Shown one piece after another: positions 1 through 6,242 of a DNA stretch of 13,262 nt. The DNA is taken from the NCBI GenBank assembly GCA_021202495.1, contig JAJQCX010000186.1:10203-23464 (forward strand), read 5' to 3'. The notes beneath the pieces are model-generated. The model worked only from the letters and a program-made list of their open reading frames with translations, was not told where the DNA came from and made no database searches. This DNA is from Clostridia bacterium (GTDB lineage Bacteria > Bacillota > Clostridia > UMGS1883). A program made the position numbers and the translations under genes. Every line of letters starts with the position of its first letter. Position 1 is the first letter of the stretch.

Positions 1-13
1 GATGAGCCCCGCC

Positions 14-730
14 CTACGACGGAGATTGTGAATTTTCGTTTTTTAAAGATTTTAATATATCTTGGATTTCATTATAGTAAAGCATTTCGTTTTCGTTATC
101 CGCAAATTCGCGTTTATACATATAATCTTGCGGATTTATCTGTTCGCCCGAAAAAAGATTGCCGTATAAAGTCAGGTAAATTGCGTAGTCCTTTTGAACG
201 GCTTTGTTTTGCTTGAGAAGCTTAACCACATAGCCGTCATTGGGAACAGAATGTGTTTTATGCGGAATCAGATTTATTACGGCTTTTCGGATGCCGATGG
301 AGAGCAATTCGATAAAAAGCAAGGATAAATAAAACGAATCGAAAAACAAGAATACAAAGCTCAATGCCGAAACAAACAGGTTGGCAAGGACACCGCCCAA
401 ATTATATGCCTTAAAGCGTATCTGTTCTGTTTGCTTTGGAATCATAATACATTGTCCGCTGAGTTGATTTTTCCAAATTAAGCCGAGTTTTCCTTTTTGG
501 TTTCTTACGATATTTAACGGGCCGAGCTGTAATCGCAATAACCTGTAGCCGTCGGAAACGCCGCCGATAAAGTGTCCGATTTCGTGTGCCAATAAGTGGA
601 TTGATAAACTTAAACAGTAAAACGCGGCGGCAACGCATATATCGGCAGCGGTCAGTCGGTTTTCAAAAAGCAAAAACGCGGCAGCCGCGGCAATGCTCAT
701 TGATGTAAGAGAAGCTTTTAATAACCTCAT
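14..730 (-). CDS. M50-like (site-2-protease-type) membrane metallopeptidase
   Basis: A 238-residue membrane protein with the zinc-protease signature HEIGH at residues 49-53 inside a hydrophobic segment (about 31-56). A GGVLANL-type helix follows at 112-131, with another hydrophobic stretch at 133-150. The motif NLIP...PNDG (153-166) fits the second conserved M50 element, whose Asp completes the zinc site. It therefore carries the residues of an active intramembrane or membrane-embedded protease; the substrate is unknown. The C-terminal ~70 residues are hydrophilic. I chose the ATG at 728-730 over an in-frame TTG at 746-748 because AGAGGA sits 7 bases upstream of the ATG and nothing similar precedes the TTG. 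An imperfect hairpin separates it from the preceding operon, so co-transcription is uncertain. The proteolytic role follows from family motifs; a link to the GTPase system is inference from position only. Confidence 0.8.
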   Translation of the reverse strand: MRLLKASLTSMSIAAAAAFLLFENRLTAADICVAAAFYCLSLSIHLLAHEIGHFIGGVSDGYRLLRLQLGPLNIVRNQKGKLGLIWKNQLSGQCIMIPKQTEQIRFKAYNLGGVLANLFVSALSFVFLFFDSFYLSLLFIELLSIGIRKAVINLIPHKTHSVPNDGYVVKLLKQNKAVQKDYAIYLTLYGNLFSGEQINPQDYMYKREFADNENEMLYYNEIQDILKSLKNENSQSPS

Positions 731-736
731 ATGATT

Positions 737-745
737 ATCCTCTTC
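737..745 (-). promoter_or_regulatory. Shine-Dalgarno that decides the start of the M50-like gene
   Basis: The minus strand reads GAAGAGGAT, then TAATCAT directly before the ATG at 728-730. This spacing favours the ATG over the upstream in-frame TTG (746-748), which overlaps the region. Confidence 0.6.
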
Positions 746-758
746 CAAAGAAATTGTA

Positions 759-802
759 AAAGCGCTTCAACAAAGCCTCTCCGGACTTTGATGAAGCGCT
801 TT
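759..802. terminator. Imperfect hairpin, likely (bidirectional) terminator
   Basis: Plus-strand arms 759-775 and 786-802 are inverted repeats of 17 bases with one mismatch, around a 10-base loop at 776-785. On the minus strand the 3' arm ends in GCGCTTTTAC followed by a T-rich stretch; on the plus strand it ends GCGCTTTTG. The T-tails are short, so termination may be partial. It lies 31 bases after the stop of the membrane GTPase gene and before the M50-like gene, so it probably ends the long operon. The rest of 731-833 shows nothing I can name apart from the M50 ribosome binding site. Confidence 0.6.
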
Positions 803-833
803 TGTTGAGTAAATTTTAAAAATAAAGGGGGAT

Positions 834-2234
834 TTACTCGGGTTTGATGCTTGAGTCTGACTGCTGCAGCAGCCACATTACGGGGTCAACAACGTTCTTT
901 CCTTCATAAGGCTGACCTTCGTGGTTATGACCGAGCGCACTGCAGGTAAAGTATCTGACAGTTTTGAACTTGGCTTCCGCAGTACGGACAAAGTTGCCGG
1001 CGCCGTATTGCTCAAGGAAGGAGCGACAAACCGCGTCGCGGGCGCTTTCATAGTTCTTACATGTTGCGGCGTTATCGGCAAGATACTGCTGAGCTGCCGT
1101 CGCGCCGATTTTTTCCTCCAGAGTGGGAACGTCGGCTTTGTTGATTACAACGGCGAGATTGCGCTTTAAAGTATCTTTGTCCTTCAAACCGAACATTTTT
1201 TCCAAGTTAATCAGCATGATATTCAAAATATCATCAAAGTCTTTGGCGCTTGCGCCGTAGGAGTTCAAGTCTATCTTGTCTTCAACTTCCATAGCGAACT
1301 GAGCCAAGGTCAACGGGTCGATGATGAAGATAAAGCCGTTGGCATAGCTGTAAGCGAGATTGTTCTGAACGTCGCCGCTGCTTGAGAACATTTCACCCGA
1401 AATGTCGTAAATATAGATACGTCTGCCGATTTTTTCGTTGGGCAGCTTGAGCATCAGCTGGTATGCGGTCAGTGCGTTTAATTCGGTCTTCATCAGACGA
1501 ATCCCCTGCTTCAAAGAACGCATTGCAAGCTCATGGTTCTTTTCCTCGTTGTCGGACATGAAGGTCATTTCCCAGCTGCGAGCGGGAGCAACCTCATTCA
1601 ACATTTGGTCGATTGCCATGTTGATAAAGCAGGTCTTACCTACGGACGGCCCGCCTATAACGGGGAAAGCGTACTGACGGCTCGCTGTATCGCCCGACAA
1701 AGCGGTATCACATTCCGGGCAGTATGCTTTGAGCTGTCCGCGGCCGTTCAGGAAGGTGGTGGGAATCTTGGTTCCGCACTCGCAAGTACGCTTCAAGATA
1801 CCGTACTTGCCGGGAACAAGCTTTGTGTGCTTTACTCCGCACCCGGGGCATTCATATACCGGGATAAGAAACGGAGCCTGACAGTCGGGATTAGGGCAAG
1901 CGTTTTTAATTTTATTTGCCATTATGTAAATACGGTCAATGAGCCACAAAAGGCTGAAGCCGATGTAAATGAAAGCAAAGAACAGAAACAAAACCACAAT
2001 ATGCGCCGCGGTTGTGAACGCGGTGATTAAACTGCCGAATGTGAAAATGGAAATTGCGGCAATGAGGTTCATGCCGCCGCCGATGGTAAAGAAACCTTTC
2101 TCACGGGCGATAGCAAACTGATCTGCCGCCGAGCCGATATTTCTTGCCCAAGATTCTTTAATGGTGTTCCCCAGGTCGGTGTAGCCTTTTCCGAAGAAAT
2201 AGCTCACTTTTGCGGGTTGCGGTGTATTTGCCAT
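834..2234 (-). CDS. Membrane-anchored zinc-ribbon GTPase (double-GTPase family, type 1-like)
   Basis: A 466-residue protein. Residues 1-50 are soluble, then two membrane helices lie at about 56-77 and 79-99. Cysteine pairs follow at C113/C118, C129/C132, C151/C153 and C172/C175, consistent with two zinc ribbons. The GTPase domain has a Walker A/P-loop GGPSVGKT at 194-201, a DISG (DxxG) motif at 277-280, NKAD (base specificity) at 365-368 and CSALG at 431-435. So GTP binding and hydrolysis at the membrane is well supported by motifs. The C terminus (VVDPVMWLL, 448-456) matches the end of the second GTPase in this operon (VADPFLWIL), which suggests paired paralogues. The start is supported by AAAGGAG 10 bases upstream. 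In known operons of this kind such GTPases occur as pairs with GAP1 proteins; the signal they transmit is unknown. Confidence 0.85.
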   Translation of the reverse strand: MANTPQPAKVSYFFGKGYTDLGNTIKESWARNIGSAADQFAIAREKGFFTIGGGMNLIAAISIFTFGSLITAFTTAAHIVVLFLFFAFIYIGFSLLWLIDRIYIMANKIKNACPNPDCQAPFLIPVYECPGCGVKHTKLVPGKYGILKRTCECGTKIPTTFLNGRGQLKAYCPECDTALSGDTASRQYAFPVIGGPSVGKTCFINMAIDQMLNEVAPARSWEMTFMSDNEEKNHELAMRSLKQGIRLMKTELNALTAYQLMLKLPNEKIGRRIYIYDISGEMFSSSGDVQNNLAYSYANGFIFIIDPLTLAQFAMEVEDKIDLNSYGASAKDFDDILNIMLINLEKMFGLKDKDTLKRNLAVVINKADVPTLEEKIGATAAQQYLADNAATCKNYESARDAVCRSFLEQYGAGNFVRTAEAKFKTVRYFTCSALGHNHEGQPYEGKNVVDPVMWLLQQSDSSIKPE

Positions 2235-2262
2235 AACGAAGCGCTCCTTTCTCTATGTATTC

Positions 2263-2472
2263 TTATGCCGCAACAGCTTTGCGGTTGGAATCAACCACAT
2301 TGTGTTTAAACGCAAGAATATAATTCTTTATGGAGTGGTACCCTCCGATAAAAGCGCCGCCGTAGACAATGACCGTACAAATAATCGCTATTACAATCAC
2401 TGCGATGATGATGGCGAAAATCCAGCCGTTGTCGTCATCGTGCCCTACCATACATGTTCTCATGTCATTCAT
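2263..2472 (-). CDS. Small single-helix membrane protein (69 aa), function unknown
   Basis: A short protein with an N-terminal Met/Cys/His/Asp-containing stretch (MNDMRTCMVGHDDDN). A strongly hydrophobic segment follows at about 17-45, rich in Ile and Val and ending in a Gly-rich turn. The C-terminal tail (46-69) is polar and ends in RKAVAA. It is very probably a real gene: GGGAGGAT sits 7 bases upstream of its ATG, and it fits between GAP1 (38-base gap) and the membrane GTPase (28-base gap) in the same direction. I do not recognise a family. Its place directly before the membrane-anchored GTPase suggests it may partner that protein's two-helix anchor. That is inference only. Confidence 0.7.
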   Translation of the reverse strand: MNDMRTCMVGHDDDNGWIFAIIIAVIVIAIICTVIVYGGAFIGGYHSIKNYILAFKHNVVDSNRKAVAA

Positions 2473-2510
2473 TGTAAAATCCTCCCAAAATTTAATAATT
2501 TTTAATAAAT

Positions 2511-5096
2511 TTATTTCTTATGAAATATACTGCCGAGTTTTTCGGAAAAACCTTCTTTGCGGCGAACCTCGTCAAACAGAGAATCGCACACAGAGCTCGG
2601 CACACCTTGAATTACAGCTTGGCGAACATCCGACAGTTCATCTTCGTCGAGTGAACGCAGATAACGAACAATCGGCTTGTACAGTTCCTCCGCCGCTTGG
2701 CTGCTTTGTTTGGCGGTAAGTAAGTATATACAAGTCCAACCGATAACCCTCTTCCATCTTTCGGTCTCTTTCTTCTGCAGCTTCTTCAGCGCCGATACAA
2801 AGTCGTCCGCAAAGCTTGAGAAGTGGCGGCTGTTGTAGAAGATTTGCATCAAAGCGGAAACGTCGTCCGCAGATTGAATCAAGACAAAGTATTCGTCAAA
2901 GTAATTTTTGATATAAGCCTCGTAATCGGACTTGTCGAGCGACTTCAATGTGGCGGAGGTCTCGGACAAATCTTTCGAGAGGCTGACAGAGGGTTTCTCT
3001 TGAGCGCTGTTTGCCTTCAGCATCATGCCGAGATACACAGCCTTGATTTTTTCCAACCCTGTTTTATCAACCTTGACTCTGATTTGACAAACTTTCTTCA
3101 AAAACGAAATATCCGTTTTTACAAGCAGCTTGACGCTGCAGCCGTTGACCGTGTCTGTCAAAGTCCTGATTGTTTCGCTGTCGTTCAAAACAGAAGCGTC
3201 GATTTTGCGGATGATGTCGGCGGCAACATCTTCGCGAACCTTATCATCGACATTGTTGATGCAAGCCATAATCATCGGATCCATTGTAATGCCGGGGCTT
3301 GCGGCAATGTAAGAAATTCGGTTCCGATAGAAGCGCCAAAATTCGTCTTCGGGATTTTCCGCCGCGGCAATTTTTCTTGCGCACAATCTTGACGCAATGG
3401 GAGAAGCTCCGGGAGTTTCCCACAAGAGCTGCTCAAAACGGTTAAGCTGTCTTTCCGACAGAGATTTGGTGAGCTCTACATACTTCACGCACAACTGCTC
3501 CAACCGCTGCGGTTCTTTCAACGCATTCATGAAAATATTCATAATATGCTCAAACAGCGTTTTGTTGTCCGCCGTAGCAAGAAGAATCTCAATTATCAGC
3601 TTTTCACAGCCGTTTATCTTCGTAACGTTCCTCAAAAGCGCCGCCATCAGTTTTACCATGGGTTGATTGCCGCTTAATCCGTCGGCAAAGGTATAGCTTT
3701 GCAACAGCCAATTGATATAGAAGCTGTTGGTATGCGGGTTGCTATGTCCGGAAAGGTACAGCAGCAGATTGTCAACGCTGTTTGCCGTATTCAAATAATC
3801 AAGATACTCCCTGTATTGCTGCGGCGTTTTTTCTTTGACGACTGCCAAAAGCGAATTGAGCTTTACGCAGGGTTCGGAAGCTTCGCCGGCATATTGATAT
3901 ATTGTGTCGGTGAATATATCAAAGAGAGAATAAATCATGAAGCTTGAATGCTTGCAAACGAACGTCCAGAACGAAGCTAAAACATTAAGGCCGAGCGTAT
4001 GATTGCCTTCTTGGCACTTGACCAAAAGCTTGCCGCCTATATCGGAATTGTCATAATCGGAGCAATATTCGGAGGCAAAAGCGAGAACGGCTTTTAAATT
4101 ATCCTCCGTAAAGTCGAACTCATCGTTTTTCAACAAATTATAGCAGAGATAGGCGTCTTGCAAATGACCGTTTATCTCGTTAAAAGATGTTGAATCGACA
4201 AATTCGCCGAAGGAGTCAACTTCTTCACCGTCAAACGTAATGCTTGAAGCCATGGCTTTGGCAAAATCGGTGGGAACAATCCCCTGTGTCATGTATCCGC
4301 CGATAAAGTCCATTACATTTTGACGGTTACTCCTGCACTCGGCAGCGTAATTGAAGTAATTCGCGTCGGGTCTTACTCCGATGAGATGGAAGTTCAGTCC
4401 TTCATCTTTTGCTTTTTGGGATCTCATGGCGTCATGGTTGCCGACATATGTGTTAAACATAAACTTTTTGGCAAGACGCGGCGGCAGAACCCTCTGAACG
4501 GAAGCGGCCCATAAAACCAAGTTTTCGCGAGTATCATTCAGATAGAACGGAATCCCGGAATCTATCGAGGAGAGAATCATTGATATGAGCTGAGCGAGTT
4601 CATCCTCTTTGTCCATGAGAAATTCGTTTAACTGATCGTCGTTTATGACCGACGCGTACTCCGATATTTGCAGCGGCGGCAACGGCGGCACCGGGGAAGG
4701 CGCGTTTAATTCTTCCTCGGTCATCGCGGTTTTGATGTACGGCTCGGCAAAGAGCTCCGCGGGTCTGCAGGGTAAATCGTCAATATCAAAAATCAACGCA
4801 TAAATTATGTAATTGCCGTATCTTCCGGAATAATCTTTTCCGAGATACGTCGATTGCGCAACGCAGCCGCGCCCCGTGGGAAGGATGAAATAGGCAAACG
4901 AATACGGGAATATATTCTCGATTTCCTGCGGGGTGGGAGTGAGCGTCAATTCCTTCGGAACCAAATATTGCATGGCATCTTTTATGGCGGTACACTCCGC
5001 TTCCGATATACCTTCCGAACGAGAGTATATCATATAGCCTTTCTCGGTGGAGCTGCCGTTTTTCCAAGAGGTATAGATATATTGTAATGCTTCCAT
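2511..5096 (-). CDS. GAP1-like GTPase-associated protein (861 aa)
   Basis: A long soluble protein. The N-terminal part (about 1-130) has the features I associate with the GTPase-associated protein 1 N-terminal domain: QYIYTSW near the start (5-11), then a KGYMIYSRSEGIS segment (19-31), then GRYGNYIIYALI (91-102), in a beta-rich region. A Pro-rich hinge lies at about 132-142. The remaining ~720 residues are mostly helical and repetitive-looking, with no signal peptide, membrane helix or catalytic motif that I can see, which fits a scaffold or regulator of the neighbouring GTPases. It sits between the two GTPase genes. Its SD (AAGGAGG) overlaps the stop codon of the preceding GTPase gene, so translation is probably coupled. 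The family call rests on remembered motif patterns and context and should be confirmed by profile search. Confidence 0.7.
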   Translation of the reverse strand: MEALQYIYTSWKNGSSTEKGYMIYSRSEGISEAECTAIKDAMQYLVPKELTLTPTPQEIENIFPYSFAYFILPTGRGCVAQSTYLGKDYSGRYGNYIIYALIFDIDDLPCRPAELFAEPYIKTAMTEEELNAPSPVPPLPPLQISEYASVINDDQLNEFLMDKEDELAQLISMILSSIDSGIPFYLNDTRENLVLWAASVQRVLPPRLAKKFMFNTYVGNHDAMRSQKAKDEGLNFHLIGVRPDANYFNYAAECRSNRQNVMDFIGGYMTQGIVPTDFAKAMASSITFDGEEVDSFGEFVDSTSFNEINGHLQDAYLCYNLLKNDEFDFTEDNLKAVLAFASEYCSDYDNSDIGGKLLVKCQEGNHTLGLNVLASFWTFVCKHSSFMIYSLFDIFTDTIYQYAGEASEPCVKLNSLLAVVKEKTPQQYREYLDYLNTANSVDNLLLYLSGHSNPHTNSFYINWLLQSYTFADGLSGNQPMVKLMAALLRNVTKINGCEKLIIEILLATADNKTLFEHIMNIFMNALKEPQRLEQLCVKYVELTKSLSERQLNRFEQLLWETPGASPIASRLCARKIAAAENPEDEFWRFYRNRISYIAASPGITMDPMIMACINNVDDKVREDVAADIIRKIDASVLNDSETIRTLTDTVNGCSVKLLVKTDISFLKKVCQIRVKVDKTGLEKIKAVYLGMMLKANSAQEKPSVSLSKDLSETSATLKSLDKSDYEAYIKNYFDEYFVLIQSADDVSALMQIFYNSRHFSSFADDFVSALKKLQKKETERWKRVIGWTCIYLLTAKQSSQAAEELYKPIVRYLRSLDEDELSDVRQAVIQGVPSSVCDSLFDEVRRKEGFSEKLGSIFHKK

Positions 5097-5101
5097 AACG
5101 A

Positions 5102-5111
5102 CGCCTCCTTA
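5102..5111 (-). promoter_or_regulatory. Stop-overlapping Shine-Dalgarno (TAAGGAGGCG) for the GAP1-like gene
   Basis: The TAA stop of the GTPase gene is the first three bases of TAAGGAGGCG, which ends 5 bases before the ATG at 5094-5096. The same 10-base sequence occurs at the next junction upstream (6233-6242). This arrangement suits translational coupling. Confidence 0.65.
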
Positions 5112-5807
5112 TTCGGTTGGTATAATATGTTCTTGTGCAAGTATCCACAAAAACGGGTCTGCAACACGGAACGGACGGAATTTCGGAATCTTGTTGTCCA
5201 TGTCGGGATTACTGCCCAACGCGCTCAGACCAAAGAAAGCGAAGTGTGAAAACTGAGCGGATACCATTTGATACAATTCAATACCCAACCAAGTTTCAAC
5301 CAAGCTTTGCATTTCGTCGTTGGCATCTTGAAAGTCAATCTTGTCAAACGCGCCCTTGCGAATATGCGAGGAGTCGTTTTTAAGACAGCTTGCGGGATCG
5401 AGAAGCTCATCGACAGCGTCAATCTTAGTGAAAGCGATGGCAATCGGAATATCGATTTTCTTGCTGAGATCCGTTAAGCCGGAACCCGTTCTGATAATCT
5501 CAATGGTTCTGTTGAGAATCGTGTTGACATCGGTGTTTTCTTCCGGCAAACGGATTTTCCCCTGCAATTCGTCTCTTACGACGGGAAGCTGCAGCGGGTC
5601 AAGCAGCAGAATAATCCCGGAAGAATGGTAAAGATAACGGTTAAAGGTTTGCATGGAAGCCAGAGAGTTTAAGTTTTCGCCCGCGGTATCGAAGAATGTC
5701 AAGGATACGGCGTCATTTACGGCTTTTTTTAAACAAACCTCCCTTTTTCTGGAAAATAAGAGAATAGATAAGCGGGTCAACGTCGCCGGCGTCGGAACCG
5801 CGCACAC
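5109..5807 (-). CDS. C-terminal part of zinc-ribbon GTPase (double-GTPase type 2-like), separated by a frameshift
   Basis: This frame holds the second half of a GTPase. It has FFDTAGENL (DxxG/Walker B motif, frame residues 38-46), a hydrophobic strand GIILLLDPLQL (64-74), TKID (127-130, base specificity) and SALG (195-198). It ends with VADPFLWIL, like the other GTPase. The first 28 residues are out-of-frame translation of the upstream half and have no ribosome binding site, so the true coding part begins at the A7 run 5724-5730. Joining the two frames there (a +1 change, equal to one A fewer) gives about 371 residues with P-loop, DTAG and TKID in the correct order. As deposited, this part should not be made on its own. 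Confidence 0.7.
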   Translation of the reverse strand: MCAVPTPATLTRLSILLFSRKREVCLKKAVNDAVSLTFFDTAGENLNSLASMQTFNRYLYHSSGIILLLDPLQLPVVRDELQGKIRLPEENTDVNTILNRTIEIIRTGSGLTDLSKKIDIPIAIAFTKIDAVDELLDPASCLKNDSSHIRKGAFDKIDFQDANDEMQSLVETWLGIELYQMVSAQFSHFAFFGLSALGSNPDMDNKIPKFRPFRVADPFLWILAQEHIIPTE

Positions 5808-6225
5808 AAGTCCGGTGGCGGTACAGCGGATCGTAAAACTCGGTACGGTAACGGTTTAAGGTCTTGTCTCCGCAAGCCATCAGCGCACAGTTGAACGAAC
5901 GGCCGATTTCATTTTTAAGCTGATTTATCAGAACAGCCACATAATTGCTTTTGCCGGTTTCCTTTGCGCCGATAACGGCAATGGGGTAGCTCTTGGCAGT
6001 TCCGATATTTAAGGGCAGCTCGCCGCCGCATTTGGGGCATGCCTTGGTTATCAGAGGCTGACCGCATTCCTCGCATACCGGCTTTTTTATATTTGCGGGG
6101 TGTTGAGGGATTCTGTCAATTGCGTGTCGGCACTGTGAGGAAGCGCTTGTGTTTGAACAGATATAATCGATACTGTCAAGGGTCTGCAATTCAAAGCAGC
6201 GGGGACACAGAAATTTGCTTGCCAT
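5713..6225 (-). CDS. N-terminal part of zinc-ribbon GTPase with P-loop (double-GTPase type 2-like), frameshifted at its end
   Basis: 170 residues. Cysteines C7/C10, C23/C32, C51/C54 and C63/C66 (CPRC, CEEC, CPKC) fit two zinc-binding units. They are followed by a P-loop GAKETGKS at 86-93 and conserved-looking YDPLYR (131-136) and DVDPLIY (148-154). The frame then runs through FKK into the short tail SRK and a TGA at 5713-5715, before the DxxG motif. The missing half lies in another frame at 5109-5730. The start is firm: TAAGGAGGCG precedes the ATG and overlaps the stop of the upstream gene. Unlike the other GTPase it has no membrane helix, so it is probably cytosolic. Without the second half it lacks the DxxG and NKxD motifs and would not be a working GTPase. 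Confidence 0.75.
   Translation of the reverse strand: MASKFLCPRCFELQTLDSIDYICSNTSASSQCRHAIDRIPQHPANIKKPVCEECGQPLITKACPKCGGELPLNIGTAKSYPIAVIGAKETGKSNYVAVLINQLKNEIGRSFNCALMACGDKTLNRYRTEFYDPLYRHRTCVRGSDAGDVDPLIYSLIFQKKGGLFKKSRK
5724..5730 (-). other. A7 run at the GTPase frame break (+1 needed)
   Basis: The minus strand reads TTT AAA AAA A, then GCC GTA AAT GAC. Reading on gives KKSRK and a stop. Dropping one A gives KKAVND and continues into the DTAGE motif. Candidate explanations are a homopolymer miscount, a true one-base deletion, or transcriptional slippage removing an A. It is not a standard -1 slippery heptamer. Confidence 0.75.
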
Positions 6226-6232
6226 ATATTAT

Positions 6233-6242
6233 CGCCTCCTTA
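6233..6242 (-). promoter_or_regulatory. Stop-overlapping Shine-Dalgarno (TAAGGAGGCG) for the zinc-ribbon GTPase gene
   Basis: The TAA stop of the J-like/FN3 gene is part of TAAGGAGGCG, which ends 7 bases before the ATG at 6223-6225. It is identical in sequence to the site at 5102-5111. Confidence 0.65.

Noticed and set aside
731..748. TTG start giving six extra residues to the M50-like protein
   Set aside because: It has no ribosome binding site, while the ATG at 728-730 has one at good spacing.
1533..2030. Plus-strand open frame of 165 codons opposite the membrane GTPase
   Set aside because: The opposite strand carries the P-loop and zinc motifs; the plus frame shows none and is a shadow.
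2504..2515. 12-base perfect palindrome AATAAATTTATT after the GAP1-like gene
   Set aside because: It is entirely A/T, overlaps the stop codon, and such palindromes arise easily in AT-rich gaps. There is no sign of a terminator or operator.
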